Shown: positions 24,931 through 34,462 of the stretch, in pieces | How the letters are laid out: the number at the start of each line of letters is the position of its first letter | Position numbering within the stretch: position 1 is the first letter of the stretch | Assembly: GCA_005116945.1 (NCBI GenBank) | Contig: SWDH01000021.1 | Span: forward strand, 1 to 59,027 | Origin: Nitrospira sp. | Lineage (GTDB): Bacteria > Nitrospirota > Nitrospiria > Nitrospirales > Nitrospiraceae | Reading direction: 5' to 3' | DNA: 59,027 nucleotides | The notes under the pieces: model-generated | What the model was told of the DNA's origin: nothing | The model's input: only the letters and a program-made list of their open reading frames with translations | Database searches by the model: none | Made by a program: the position numbers and the translations under genes

Positions 24931-26051
24931 TGCGCCTCATCCTCGCACTTTCGATGCTTCTTCTGAGCACTCCCGCCTGGGCGCACAAGCCCAGCGACAG
25001 CTTGCTCTCGCTCACCGTTCAGGATGATCGCATTGAAAGCCGCTGGGATATAGCCTTGCGAGATTTGGACGACGCGATTGGATTGGATGCCAACGGAGAC
25101 GGCGCGATCACATGGAAAGAAGTCCAGTCTGCACAGGACGAGATTACTACGTACGCACTCTCACGCCTCACCATCACATCAAACGAGACACGCTGCCCCT
25201 CGCAAGGGCCTCGCCAGCTGATCGACAACCACACCGACGGGGCCTACGCCGTCCTTCTGTTCACGATGACCTGTCCGACCACCATCGACAGGATCCAGGC
25301 CGACTATCGACTGCTCTTCGATCTAGACGCACAACACAAAGGACTCCTCCGTCTGACTCATGAGGGAGACACGACGACCGCCATCTTCAGCCAAGAATCG
25401 CCGACCCAACAGTTCACAATCAGCCAAACCTCAACGTGGAATCAGGTTCAACAATACGTCCACGAAGGCATCTGGCACATCTGGCAGGGCTATGACCATG
25501 TGTTGTTCTTACTCGCATTACTGTTGCCTGCCGTCTTGCGAAGAGTGGCTGACCGGTGGGAACCAACACCTAACTTCTTGTCGGCGTTCTGGGAGGTCCT
25601 TGCCGTCGTCACGGCTTTTACGATAGCTCACTCAATCACTCTCGGCCTTGCTACTCTGGGGCTGATTGCGCTTCCATCTCGGTTAGTCGAATCTGCGATT
25701 GCCGCATCAGTTGTCTTTGCAGGTATCTCCAATCTCTATCCGACCCTTGCCCAACGACGTCGAGTGATCGCCTTTTTCTTTGGCCTGATCCATGGCTTCG
25801 GCTTTGCGAGTGTACTCAGCGATCTCGGTCTGCCAAGAGGGTCTCTAGCGCTAAGCTTGGTGAGTTTCAATCTGGGGGTTGAGGTAGGACAGCTCGCGAT
25901 CGTCGCCATGTTCTTGCCGTTCGCCTACAACCTGAGAAAATCCTGGACCTATCAGCGCCTAGTGCTGGTCAGCGGTTCACTCGGCATCGCCGTTCTCGCA
26001 TCCGTCTGGCTTATCGAACGAACACTTGATCTCAAACTGATCCCCCTCTAG
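24930..26051 (+). CDS. HupE/UreJ-family membrane transporter with periplasmic EF-hand
   Basis: The 373-residue protein has a signal peptide ending PAWAHKP, a periplasmic domain of about 160 residues, then six membrane helices beginning at the family motif GIWHIWQGYDHVLFLL, with HGFGFASVL further on. HupE/UreJ proteins are nickel/cobalt permeases; this long form is less well characterised. The periplasmic domain contains a complete EF-hand loop, DANGDGAITWKE (about residues 50-61). The start at 24930 is fixed by GGAGGAACAATCCTGATG and the one-base overlap with the TPR gene. Last gene of the operon; a fragment of a family A repeat follows immediately. Confidence 0.85.
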   Translation: MRLILALSMLLLSTPAWAHKPSDSLLSLTVQDDRIESRWDIALRDLDDAIGLDANGDGAITWKEVQSAQDEITTYALSRLTITSNETRCPSQGPRQLIDNHTDGAYAVLLFTMTCPTTIDRIQADYRLLFDLDAQHKGLLRLTHEGDTTTAIFSQESPTQQFTISQTSTWNQVQQYVHEGIWHIWQGYDHVLFLLALLLPAVLRRVADRWEPTPNFLSAFWEVLAVVTAFTIAHSITLGLATLGLIALPSRLVESAIAASVVFAGISNLYPTLAQRRRVIAFFFGLIHGFGFASVLSDLGLPRGSLALSLVSFNLGVEVGQLAIVAMFLPFAYNLRKSWTYQRLVLVSGSLGIAVLASVWLIERTLDLKLIPL

Positions 26052-26346
26052 CAGGATGCTCGAAAGCCCGCCAGCGGCATTCTTGCCATACTTAGCGTGA
26101 TCAGAAATACGAGCCTGGAGCAAAGAGCCAGCTGCCGGCTGAAGCAGACAAGCGGTTTAGGTAAGCGTTGTCACGACCCTTCTCCAGCCCACTCAGGCTC
26201 GTTCAGGCCAAGTCTCGCCATCAATGATGGGAAAAGCGAACGTTGGCCTGAGTAGGCTGGAATGAGATGGGCTTGAGCACAAAAAGAGCACAATTGGCTC
26301 CCCGAACCATTTGCGGACCTTGTGGTTCTGGTGCCCACACAAACAC
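26052..26346. repeat. Intergenic repeats after hupE-like gene
   Basis: The left end of a family A element (GCAGGATGCTCGAAAGCCCG, from 26052) begins directly after the stop codon, with no right end nearby. Further on, arms at 26184-26198 and 26246-26260 (CCAGCCCACTCAGGC and its near-exact complement) form an inverted repeat. This is a convergent gene junction. Confidence 0.55.
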
Positions 26347-27900
26347 TTACAATACGCTCACACCCACATCTAAGCCAAACTTGTGGAGGATTCCCAAAGC
26401 CACCCCCACCAGAGCAGATGATTTGAGGTACGGCGATCTCAGAGCATTTGCCCATTTCAGCGCTCCCTTGGGGTCGCCTTGCTGGGTCTGAATGTCGGCA
26501 ATCCTCTGAAGTGCATCCGAACTATCAAACTCTCGGAGGATCCTCTCAACCGTTTTGAGCGCAGCGGGCACATCACCGATCTGCGCGTAAGACTGAGCGA
26601 TCTGACCCAAGACAAAACCGTGACTTCCCCCCAACTCCAAGGCCTGTTCAAGCAACTTCTGAGCGGTCACGCTGTCACCAATTTTGGCATACGCCTCTCC
26701 GACCTGTGCAAGGGCTTGGGCTTTTACAGGCGCAAACTTCTGGGCCTCAGCTGCTTCGGTGGCCTTCTTAAGGTTGCCAGCCTCTATAAATTGTTCGACC
26801 ACTCCTATATGAACCCACTGGAATTGTGATGGTGAATCCGAGACATCTTTTACAAAAAGATCAGCGGCTTGCTCTACACGTTGAGCGGCCTCAGCAGATT
26901 CTCCAGCCTTCCGTTGAGCCTTTGCGATGGCAAGCAGGGCGAGCGTTTTAGCGAGCCAATTATGTTGTATCGTCTCGGTGAGCTGAATGGCTTGTTGCAC
27001 ATGACCTTGGGTTGCTTGCGCTTCTGCAATGGCACCTATGGCCTTCTCATGTATCGTGTCGTGCTCGATGTCAGAAGCTGTCTTCAAGGCTCCCTCTATC
27101 CTTCCTTCCTTGACCTGCTGAGTGGCAACATACTCCAACACGAGACTTCTGAAGTCATGATCGTGTTCAACAGTGAACGTATGGGCAAGTGCGAGGGCAC
27201 TCTGATCGTCTCCCACCCGTACTAGAAGGGGTGCCAACTGAAACGCAGTCATCCATCTTCGAGATTCATTCCGCACTGTAGATAGATAGCGACTGGCCTC
27301 TCTGGATGTCGTTGCGGCGGCCTGCAGATTTCCTGCTTTGAGTTGGTATGCACCGATATAGAACAAGATGCTGGCTTTTTCACGTTCTGTGGGGAGCGTA
27401 TTGGCAACCTGGATCGCTTGCGCAAAGGTACGAGCCGCGTCAGCATGATTCTTTGACTTATCCTGAAGCTCCGCGATCTTTCCAAAAGTAGCGGCTTGGT
27501 CGAACAAGTCCCTGAGAGACGCGGCGAGCACTTGAGCGTTCTGGAAAGTCTTCGCAGCCTCTCGCGTGCGCCCCAGTTGAGCTTGGGCTGACGCGATATC
27601 GGAGAGGGCGAGAACTTTGTATTTGGGATCTCGAATCTTCGTCGCTGTCTTGAAGGCCCCCGGCACATCCTCTGCGCTGGCCTGACTCACAACGATCCAT
27701 CTCAGGACGCTGTTTCGGCCAACAGGTTCATCTTTTATTTTTACGGCAATCTCAGCCGCATGCCGGAGAGTTGTCCTGGCTAGTGCATATTCTTCCTGCT
27801 TGTTCTCTAGTGAGACCACTTGCGCATCGGCATAGCTCAGCGCATAGAAGCAAGATGCGGTTATTAAGAAAATGCCTGTGATGACTTTGAGAAGACTCAT
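26347..27900 (-). CDS. Secreted tetratricopeptide-repeat protein
   Basis: The 517-residue protein starts with a signal peptide (MSLLKVITGIFLITASC, cleavage near SYADAQ). The rest is a run of TPR-like helical pairs, Ala/Gln/Lys rich (QAQLGRTREAAKTFQNAQ, IQATQGHVQQAI-like), with no catalytic domain. The ATG at 27900 is preferred because the signal peptide begins there; the frame is open to 27984 but those residues are not signal-like. Function unknown, probably protein-protein scaffolding in the periplasm. Confidence 0.75.
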   Translation of the reverse strand: MSLLKVITGIFLITASCFYALSYADAQVVSLENKQEEYALARTTLRHAAEIAVKIKDEPVGRNSVLRWIVVSQASAEDVPGAFKTATKIRDPKYKVLALSDIASAQAQLGRTREAAKTFQNAQVLAASLRDLFDQAATFGKIAELQDKSKNHADAARTFAQAIQVANTLPTEREKASILFYIGAYQLKAGNLQAAATTSREASRYLSTVRNESRRWMTAFQLAPLLVRVGDDQSALALAHTFTVEHDHDFRSLVLEYVATQQVKEGRIEGALKTASDIEHDTIHEKAIGAIAEAQATQGHVQQAIQLTETIQHNWLAKTLALLAIAKAQRKAGESAEAAQRVEQAADLFVKDVSDSPSQFQWVHIGVVEQFIEAGNLKKATEAAEAQKFAPVKAQALAQVGEAYAKIGDSVTAQKLLEQALELGGSHGFVLGQIAQSYAQIGDVPAALKTVERILREFDSSDALQRIADIQTQQGDPKGALKWANALRSPYLKSSALVGVALGILHKFGLDVGVSVL

Positions 27901-28196
27901 CCTCGTTCTACCTTTGGTGCGCGCTAGACTGTTCCTAGAACTTGCCGAGCCTACCAGAGGACAAAAAATGACCGTGACCTCCACGCAGGACTCTAACCTG
28001 CGTTTTTTAGCGTTACCCTAATAACCAAGGAATGGCAAGGCATTTGCCTGACAAGACAGGCTGTCTGGGGACGCCCAAAAAACGTTGAGAGGAACTAGCC
28101 GCTATCACTTGGATTTAGTTGAGGATCATTGGCAGCTGTCGGAGGGGTCAAAAACAACTGATTCTGACGACTTGAGCAGCTTGGGCTTGGACCCTG
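27901..28196. other. Spacer between two TPR genes
   Basis: About 300 bp with no convincing gene or repeat. It presumably holds the promoter of the 26347-27900 gene, but no clear hexamers are seen. Confidence 0.4.
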
Positions 28197-28222
28197 TCAC
28201 TCTAGTTCCCGAATACGTTGCT

Positions 28223-29065
28223 TCACCTGATTGATATTGTGTTGATTAGTGGTTGAGTCAGGGAGAAGACGTAAGACCTCCTTATATTCCTCCATCGCTT
28301 CGGCTTTCCCCCCCCAGATTGAAGCGCGTTAGCCAAGTTATAGTGAGCTTCCGCAGAATTCGGATCGAGGCGGAGGGCCTCGCGGTATTCGGCAATGGCT
28401 CCTCGCAGATCACCCTTGGCGCGAAGCGCAGCTCCCAGGTTATGGTGGGCCGGTGCATAGTTTGGATAGAGGCGGATGGCGGTGCGGTATTCGGCGATGG
28501 TTTCGTCCAAATTGCCCTTGGCCTGAAGTGCATAAGCCAGATTATGGTGAGCCCGCCAGTAGTTCGGATCAAGACGCAGAGCCGTGCGATACTCAGCGAT
28601 GGCCCCATCGAGATCGCCCTTGGCGTGAAGCGCCAGCCCCAGGTTATTGGGAATCTCCTTACCATTCGGATTAAGGCGGAGGGCGGTGCGGAGTTCGGCA
28701 ATGGCCCCGTCCAAATCGCCCTTGTCGCGAAGCGCGAACCCCAGGTTATTGTGGACCGGTGCATTGTTTGGATCGAGGTGGAGGGCCGTGCGGTATTCGG
28801 CGATGGCCCCGTCTAAATCGCCCTTGTCTTGAAGCGTGTTCCCTAGTCGATTGTGAGCCGATACATTGTTCGGGTTGAGACGCAGGGCGGTGCGATACTC
28901 CGCAATGGCACCATCAAGATCGCCATTTTCCCGAAGTTCATTGCCACGCTCAGTATAGCCCCTCGAGTCCTGGCCATCAGTCATGGTACCGACGGGGCTT
29001 CGTGCACATCCACCCGCGTGCGATATGAAGCTTGTGAAGAGCATCACAACCAATAGACTACGCAT
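28223..29065 (-). CDS. TPR lipoprotein with a probable frameshift in its last repeat
   Basis: The 280-residue protein has a lipoprotein signal (lipobox HAGGC, Cys20) and six or seven near-identical 34-residue TPRs (GDLDGAIAEYRTALRLNPN). The frame leaves the TPR pattern inside a run of eight C on the plus strand (28308-28315). With six or nine in the run, the reading continues as KAEAMEEYKEVLRLLPDS and ends at 28197, restoring the last TPR and a natural C terminus (QRIRELE). The gene is therefore either phase-variable, recently damaged, or affected by a sequencing error. Role unknown; probably an outer-membrane scaffold. Confidence 0.75.
   Translation of the reverse strand: MRSLLVVMLFTSFISHAGGCARSPVGTMTDGQDSRGYTERGNELRENGDLDGAIAEYRTALRLNPNNVSAHNRLGNTLQDKGDLDGAIAEYRTALHLDPNNAPVHNNLGFALRDKGDLDGAIAELRTALRLNPNGKEIPNNLGLALHAKGDLDGAIAEYRTALRLDPNYWRAHHNLAYALQAKGNLDETIAEYRTAIRLYPNYAPAHHNLGAALRAKGDLRGAIAEYREALRLDPNSAEAHYNLANALQSGGGKPKRWRNIRRSYVFSLTQPLINTISIR
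28350..28960. repeat. Tandem 102-bp coding repeats
   Basis: About six successive 102-bp units encode the 34-residue TPRs of the lipoprotein. DNA identity between units is high (recurring segment GGCGATGGCCCCGTC and relatives), implying recent internal duplication or gene conversion. Confidence 0.75.
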
Positions 29066-29129
29066 GGTGTTCGCCTATTGGACTTCCCTAGTCATGATTT
29101 GTAATCAGCCAATTGGGAATTCTCGCAGG

Positions 29130-29759
29130 TTACGAGATCCACCCACACAATGGATTTGGATCCACACTCCATGAGCTATTTGTCTTGTGCAAAGCTATGA
29201 AATGGCCGCCAAACGAAACAGCAATGTAGACTATGGCAAGTTGACCATCGTCGCTTATTCCTGGGGCAGACACTTCTACTTGTGTGAAGCGTGCTTGTGT
29301 CCTGCTCTCCAACTTCTCCATATCTTCTTGTAAGAACTGCAGCTTGTCTTTGCCTAGTGGTGGATTTCGTGTGCCCCCAATCTCTTCCATCGTATCAGCA
29401 AGTTCGTACTTGAGCGGCATCTCGAATTTTGACTCTATTATGAAGGTCGAAAAACTTCTGCGGCGCAGATCATTCACAGCAGACTGCCATTGTGTGGTTG
29501 TTCCTGCTTCGATAAGGCAGGGGATTAGTAGTTTGGAAGGTTTTGCCGTGAATCGGACAATTGAAACCCTGACAGCGTTATCCATCGCGGCGAAGTTCTT
29601 TATGGCCCCGCTCAAAATGTTGTAATCAACTTGTTCTAAGGGCAGGGTAGGCGTTGACTGCGCTTCAAAACAAGGTATCGGGGAGACAAGCACAAGAGCA
29701 ATGAACAGGATGGAGAAGAATGGCATCCCTCTAGCATGTAAATACTGTGTGCCAATCAT
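29130..29759 (-). CDS. Secreted protein of unknown function
   Basis: A hydrophobic signal-like stretch (FFSILFIALVLVSPIPC) is followed by about 170 residues without a family I recognise. The mature part is mixed alpha/beta in character, with a C-terminal YIAVSFGGHFIALH. The start is unsure: ATG at 29759 and ATG at 29726 are both possible, and the frame is open to 29849. AGAGGG lies too close to 29726 to be a normal ribosome site. It follows the TPR lipoprotein gene in the opposite order on the same strand. Confidence 0.5.
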   Translation of the reverse strand: MIGTQYLHARGMPFFSILFIALVLVSPIPCFEAQSTPTLPLEQVDYNILSGAIKNFAAMDNAVRVSIVRFTAKPSKLLIPCLIEAGTTTQWQSAVNDLRRRSFSTFIIESKFEMPLKYELADTMEEIGGTRNPPLGKDKLQFLQEDMEKLESRTQARFTQVEVSAPGISDDGQLAIVYIAVSFGGHFIALHKTNSSWSVDPNPLCGWIS

Positions 29760-30271
29760 TTGTTTTTGAGCCCCTGGATGGATACGCGTATTTCTCGCTA
29801 AAATCGAGATGAAGCCTAGGGGATCCCTTTCAGAGTTCTTGACCACCATGCTTTTTATGCGCAGGCGCTAAGCTGTGGCAAAGCTATCGTGCCTGATCGG
29901 GTTTGACCAAGCTATTCCCTGCCTTGAACTCCGCTGTACATGATTGAGAACGAAACGATGAGATGCAGGCAGGCCCTATAGCTCTGGGGCTCTAGGGTTT
30001 TCAAATCTCGCCCGCGCTCTCTTCCTGTGAGGGAACGCGGGATGTCTCATACTGCCCACATCGGACGCTCTTCAGCCTTCATCTCAATGCTCCCTCCAAG
30101 CTCGCTTGTTTTTCTCTCCCGGAAGGGCACCCATGTTGGTCTATGTGCGGCCGTCGAACGAGGCCCTTCCGAGGGCGCGCGTTCCGGGAGCACAGGACCA
30201 ATGTGGGTGTCATTCCATCCTCTTCATCGTGCGCGCTCCGGGAGCAAGGGATCAGCACGGGTGCCATTCCA
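29760..30271. other. About 510 bp without a gene, right half occupied by family B repeats
   Basis: The first 320 bp show nothing recognisable. From about 30087 the sequence is a family B composite (listed separately) running up to the stop codon of the protease gene. Confidence 0.5.
30087..30270. repeat. Family B composite element
   Basis: CACCCATGTTGGTC (30128-30141) pairs with GACCAATGTGGGTG (30196-30209) around the core GCGGCCGTCGAACGAGG / GGCGCGCGTTCCGGGAGCA. A second right-arm-like copy follows at 30229-30267. The left flank CCCTCCAAGCTCGCTTG also belongs to the unit. The whole block is repeated in inverted orientation at 57665-57863. Confidence 0.8.
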
Positions 30272-31726
30272 TTATTCGCCCTTTACAGGGATGTACATGA
30301 CATTCCCCTGCCGATTGACCAATAGAAGTGCCAGATCGGCGGGCTTAATCGGGTCGGCCAGTCGCTGGAACACCTCGAAGTTGGGAATAGGTTGGCGATT
30401 GAGCTCCAACACCACATCGCCTGGCTGGAGACCGGAGGATTCGGCCAGACTTCCTTCTTCAATATCGGTCACCACTACTCCGCTGGTGACGGCTAAATCC
30501 ATCTGCCGAGCCAACGGCATCGTCACATCGTCGAACACGACGCCGGCGAGGGGATGAGCCGTAGCAGATGCAGCCGATGCGGCTTGGTTCTTCTTGGTTC
30601 GTTCACGCGGCGCCTCCTGCACAACCAATTCAGTTTGATAGGGCTTGGTTTCCCGCATGAGGTCCAGCCGATGCTTACTCCCGATCGCAGAGGCAGCCAC
30701 AAGATTTCGAAGATGCCCACTATCCATTACATCGCGCCCGTCAAATCGCACGACCACATCGCCGCGCTTGAGTCCGGCTTTCTCGGCGGACCCTTTCGCC
30801 TGCACATCGGTCACGATCGCCCCTTTCACGTCCGGGAGACGAAAGATCTTGCCGAGCAGGGGCGAGACATCTTGTGTCGATGCACCGAGAAACCCACGAA
30901 CCACATGACCGGTCTTGAGTAAGCTCTGCATCGCAGCCCGGGCCATATTACTCGGAATGGCGAAGCCTACGCCGACGCTTCCGCCCGTAGGGCTCGCAAT
31001 GGCCGTATTAATCCCCACCAATTCTCCATTGAGAGTCACCAATGCCCCGCCGGAGTTGCCGGGATTGATGGGGGCATCGGTTTGAATAAAATCTTCAAAA
31101 TCGGCAACCCCGACGTCGGCGCGACCAACGGCACTGACGATGCCGAACGTCACACTGCGGCTCAAACCAAGAGGATTCCCGATCGCCAACACAAATTCGC
31201 CGACGGCAAGCGTGCTCGAATCTCCCCACGTAACCGTCGGCAAATTCGTCGCCTGAATTTTCACCACCGCCACATCGGTTTTCGGATCGGTGGCCACCAC
31301 TCGGCCTTTGTATTGCCTTCGATCGGCGAGAATCACTTCCACATCGACCGCATCGGCAATCACATGGTTGTTCGTCATGATGTAGCCGTCTGACGACACA
31401 ATGACGCCGGAGCCCTGACCATATTGGCGGCGCGACGGCGCATCTTTGAATAGTCCGAATGGCAACGCTTCGTCGCTGAACGCTTGATCTCGAACCATCA
31501 CCGTGGACGCAATACTCACGACAGCGGGGATCACTTTGGTCGCAGTCCCCTTAATTTGCGCCTGGAGTTCGCCTCCGCCAGCCACAGGAGCCACGCGACT
31601 CTCAGCGAACGCTGTTCCAGCCACGAGTGAACTTCCTACAGTCAGTCCTATGACGATTGGCAATAGCAGCATGGATCGAAACACGCCACGGTCCTTTCTA
31701 ACAGGCTGCATAAAGTTCACTGGCAT
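30272..31726 (-). CDS. Periplasmic serine protease, HtrA/DegP-type
   Basis: The 484-residue protein has a signal peptide (ends AGTAFAESR), a trypsin-like protease domain and two PDZ domains. The catalytic triad is visible: His in TNNHVIADA, Asp in KTDVAVVKI, Ser in NPGNSGGAL. The first PDZ lies at about residues 290-380 and the second at about 395-480. It would degrade or refold misfolded envelope proteins. The copper ATPase and DsbA-like genes lie upstream on the same strand, suggesting a metal/envelope-stress neighbourhood. The 98-bp spacer upstream holds a run of CAAA words rather than a clear promoter. Confidence 0.93.
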   Translation of the reverse strand: MPVNFMQPVRKDRGVFRSMLLLPIVIGLTVGSSLVAGTAFAESRVAPVAGGGELQAQIKGTATKVIPAVVSIASTVMVRDQAFSDEALPFGLFKDAPSRRQYGQGSGVIVSSDGYIMTNNHVIADAVDVEVILADRRQYKGRVVATDPKTDVAVVKIQATNLPTVTWGDSSTLAVGEFVLAIGNPLGLSRSVTFGIVSAVGRADVGVADFEDFIQTDAPINPGNSGGALVTLNGELVGINTAIASPTGGSVGVGFAIPSNMARAAMQSLLKTGHVVRGFLGASTQDVSPLLGKIFRLPDVKGAIVTDVQAKGSAEKAGLKRGDVVVRFDGRDVMDSGHLRNLVAASAIGSKHRLDLMRETKPYQTELVVQEAPRERTKKNQAASAASATAHPLAGVVFDDVTMPLARQMDLAVTSGVVVTDIEEGSLAESSGLQPGDVVLELNRQPIPNFEVFQRLADPIKPADLALLLVNRQGNVMYIPVKGE

Positions 31727-31824
31727 AACAAGACCGTTGTTCGATTTGTTTTGTTTGTTTGGTTGAACGAAAGTAACCAGATGAACCCCACCCGTAGCCT
31801 AGCATGCGTCGGTCGAACGCGCAC

Positions 31825-34365
31825 TTACAATTCCACATGACGGAGTCGAAGCGCGTTCGTGATAACCGACACAGAACTGAACGTCATGGCGGCACTGGCG
31901 ATCATGGGGCTCAAGAGTATCCCCAAGACCGGATAGAGTACGCCGGCGGCAATCGGCACCCCAATCACGTTGTAGAGAAAGGCAAACAAGAGATTCTGGC
32001 GAATATTCTGCATGGTGGCCAGGCTCAATCTCCGCGCACGGAGCAGCCCGCGCAGATCCCCCTTCACTAACGTCATCCCCGCGCTCTCAATGGCTGTGTC
32101 CGCTCCCGTCCCCATGGCAATCCCGACATCGGCTAAGGCCAGAGCCGGCGCATCATTAATTCCGTCGCCAGCCATGGCCACGACTCGGCCTTGTGACTTG
32201 AGCTGTGCAATGATCTGTCCTTTTTTCTCAGGCAAGACTTCAGCCATCACTTCATCAATGCCGAGTTGTCGAGCCACCACTTCCGCCGTATCGCGATGAT
32301 CTCCCGTGACCATGACGATGCGAATCCCCTCTTCCCTGAGTGCCTGCACCGCACTCGCCGTTGAGGCTTTAATGGGGTCCGCTACACCGAGAATACCCAC
32401 CGGCTGCTCATCAATCGCGACAAACAGTATCGTCTGCCCTTCACCACGAAGCGAGGCCGCGTCGTCGTCCAGCGGTTTCAAATTCTGGCCGGATACGCCA
32501 ACATCGTTTCGCAAAAATGCAGCCGTCCCGATGGCGACGCGATGGCCGTCGACTATCCCGGTCACCCCCTTCCCCGTCACCGAACGAAACTGCGCCGCAG
32601 GCACACACGCGATCCTACGTTCTGCTGCGCCCGCCACCACCGCTGCGGCCAGCGGATGTTCACTGCTCCGCTCAAGACTCGCAGCGAGACGCAACAGCTC
32701 GACATCCGACCAGGGCGGCACAAATCGTATCGACAGCAGTTTCGGTTTCCCCTCCGTGAGGGTCCCCGTCTTATCGAGCACAAGGGTATTCACCTTGCCG
32801 AATACCTCCAACGCTTCGGCCTTTTTTACCAGGACGCCGGCGGTTGCTCCGCGACCAGTTCCAACCATGATGGACATCGGCGTCGCCAATCCCAATGCGC
32901 AGGGACAGGCGATAATCAGCACCGCGACGGCATTGACCAGCGCATAGGCCAACTTCGGCTCCGGTCCCCACATCGCCCAAGCCGCCGCCGTGATGATGGC
33001 TGCAACCACGACCAACGGAACAAAGTACCCCGCAACGGCATCAGCGAGACGCTGGATCGGCGCTCGGCTCCGTTGCGCCTCACTGACCATCTGTACGATC
33101 CTGGCAAGCATCGTATCTCGTCCAACTCGTTCAGCGACCATCACGATTCCACCTGTACCGTTGATCGTTCCCCCGGTCACCCGCGCTCCAGCTACTTTTT
33201 CAACCGGGATCGACTCCCCTGTAATCATCGATTCATCGACAGAAGTCGTCCCCTCTTGGACCATTCCATCGACCGGCACACGTTCACCCGGCCTAACGCG
33301 CAACCGATGGCCGACTTGAACGTGCTCCAGCGGCACATCGTCCTCACGCCCCTCCGACGTAATCAGCCTGGCAGTCTTTGGCGCAAGCCGGAGCAAGGCG
33401 CGAATCGCAGAGCTGGTCTGACTGCGAGCTTTCAACTCAAGCACCTGGCCGAGCAGAACGAGCACCGTAATCACAGCCGCGGCCTCGAAATACACCGCGA
33501 TCGAGCCGTCATGCAGTCGGAATGAACTGGGTAGCAACGTCGGCGCCACGGTGACCACCGCGCTGTAGCCATAGGCCGCTCCTGTCCCCATGGCAATGAG
33601 TGTGAACATGTTGGGCGCGCGGTTTACCACCGAGGCCCACCCCCGCTGAAAAAACGGCCAGCCACCCCAGAGCACCACCGGCGTCACCAGAACCCACTGC
33701 ACCCAGTTCCTCGCTGAACCGGTGAATGCTCCTGGAAGCGACACACCAGGAATCATATCGACCATGGCCAGAAGCATGACCAGAAGGGATGGCCCAAGAC
33801 ACACCCAAAACCGCCGGCTCATATCTTCGAGCTCGGGATTCCGTTCATCTTCAAGCGAGACAACTTTGGGCTCCAGCGCCATCCCGCAAATCCGGCAGGC
33901 CCCCGGCTGCGTTTCAAGCACTTCCGGATCCATCGGACAGACGTATTCGACCACCCCGCCGGAAGGAACCGGTATGACTCGGGGAGCACGCTGTTCGGGA
34001 GGAGTCAGATAGTAGATCGGATCGTCCCGAAACTTGGTGAGGCAACTCGTGGCACAAAAATAATAGGTCTTCCCCTGGTACTCGTAGGAACCGGCTGCCG
34101 TAGCCGGCTGCACCGTCATGCCACAGACAGGATCAATCGCCGCAGCGCCCGTCGAAGCCGGAGCTGGCTGCATCATCGGAAGGGGTTTTCTTGTAGTTGG
34201 TTTGGCAGGGCTTACCAACTGAGGTTGCAACGCTCGCTCCGGATCGGCCTTAAACCGTTCAAGACAAGACAACCCGCAGAAATAGTAACTCAGGCCTCGA
34301 TGATCGTGACTGCCGGCCGCCGTAGCCGGATCGACCGTCATTCCGCAGATTGGATCGATCGCCAT
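31825..34365 (-). CDS. Cu(+)-translocating P1B-type ATPase with two N-terminal YHS domains
   Basis: The 846-residue P-type ATPase has, in order: two YHS metal-binding domains ([16 protein letters not shown] and [16 protein letters not shown]), a heavy-metal-binding Zn-ribbon-like motif (YVCPMDPEV...CRICGMALE), eight membrane helices with CPC in the ion path (IIACPCALG), the phosphorylated Asp in [13 protein letters not shown], and [11 protein letters not shown]. The C-terminal helices carry YNxxGVP and MTFSSVSV, the Cu(I) subgroup 1B-1 signature. Usual HMA domains are absent; tandem YHS replaces them. Likely exports copper. The ATG at 34365 follows CGGAG; a GTG one codon earlier also opens the frame. 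Confidence 0.92.
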   Translation of the reverse strand: MAIDPICGMTVDPATAAGSHDHRGLSYYFCGLSCLERFKADPERALQPQLVSPAKPTTRKPLPMMQPAPASTGAAAIDPVCGMTVQPATAAGSYEYQGKTYYFCATSCLTKFRDDPIYYLTPPEQRAPRVIPVPSGGVVEYVCPMDPEVLETQPGACRICGMALEPKVVSLEDERNPELEDMSRRFWVCLGPSLLVMLLAMVDMIPGVSLPGAFTGSARNWVQWVLVTPVVLWGGWPFFQRGWASVVNRAPNMFTLIAMGTGAAYGYSAVVTVAPTLLPSSFRLHDGSIAVYFEAAAVITVLVLLGQVLELKARSQTSSAIRALLRLAPKTARLITSEGREDDVPLEHVQVGHRLRVRPGERVPVDGMVQEGTTSVDESMITGESIPVEKVAGARVTGGTINGTGGIVMVAERVGRDTMLARIVQMVSEAQRSRAPIQRLADAVAGYFVPLVVVAAIITAAAWAMWGPEPKLAYALVNAVAVLIIACPCALGLATPMSIMVGTGRGATAGVLVKKAEALEVFGKVNTLVLDKTGTLTEGKPKLLSIRFVPPWSDVELLRLAASLERSSEHPLAAAVVAGAAERRIACVPAAQFRSVTGKGVTGIVDGHRVAIGTAAFLRNDVGVSGQNLKPLDDDAASLRGEGQTILFVAIDEQPVGILGVADPIKASTASAVQALREEGIRIVMVTGDHRDTAEVVARQLGIDEVMAEVLPEKKGQIIAQLKSQGRVVAMAGDGINDAPALALADVGIAMGTGADTAIESAGMTLVKGDLRGLLRARRLSLATMQNIRQNLLFAFLYNVIGVPIAAGVLYPVLGILLSPMIASAAMTFSSVSVITNALRLRHVEL

Positions 34366-34388
34366 CACAACTCCGTGAATGGTGATGG

Positions 34389-34459
34389 GTGATGAGTGAT
34401 CTGTGGAGAAACCTCGGTGATCACTCCTTGCTCCCTACACATTACCGATCACTCATCAC
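34389..34459. repeat. Perfect 13-bp inverted repeat between dsbA-like and ATPase genes
   Basis: GTGATGAGTGATC (34389-34401) pairs exactly with GATCACTCATCAC (34447-34459), the right arm ending 3 bp before the stop codon of the DsbA-like gene. It may serve as its terminator or as a processing site. Confidence 0.6.
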
Positions 34460-34462
34460 TGA

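Noticed and set aside
28350..28960. Regular repeats suggesting a CRISPR array
   Set aside because: The units are 102 bp, contiguous without spacers, and in frame; they encode 34-residue TPRs.
32542..33525. Plus-strand frame of about 327 codons
   Set aside because: Antisense to the copper ATPase, whose P-type motifs are unambiguous.
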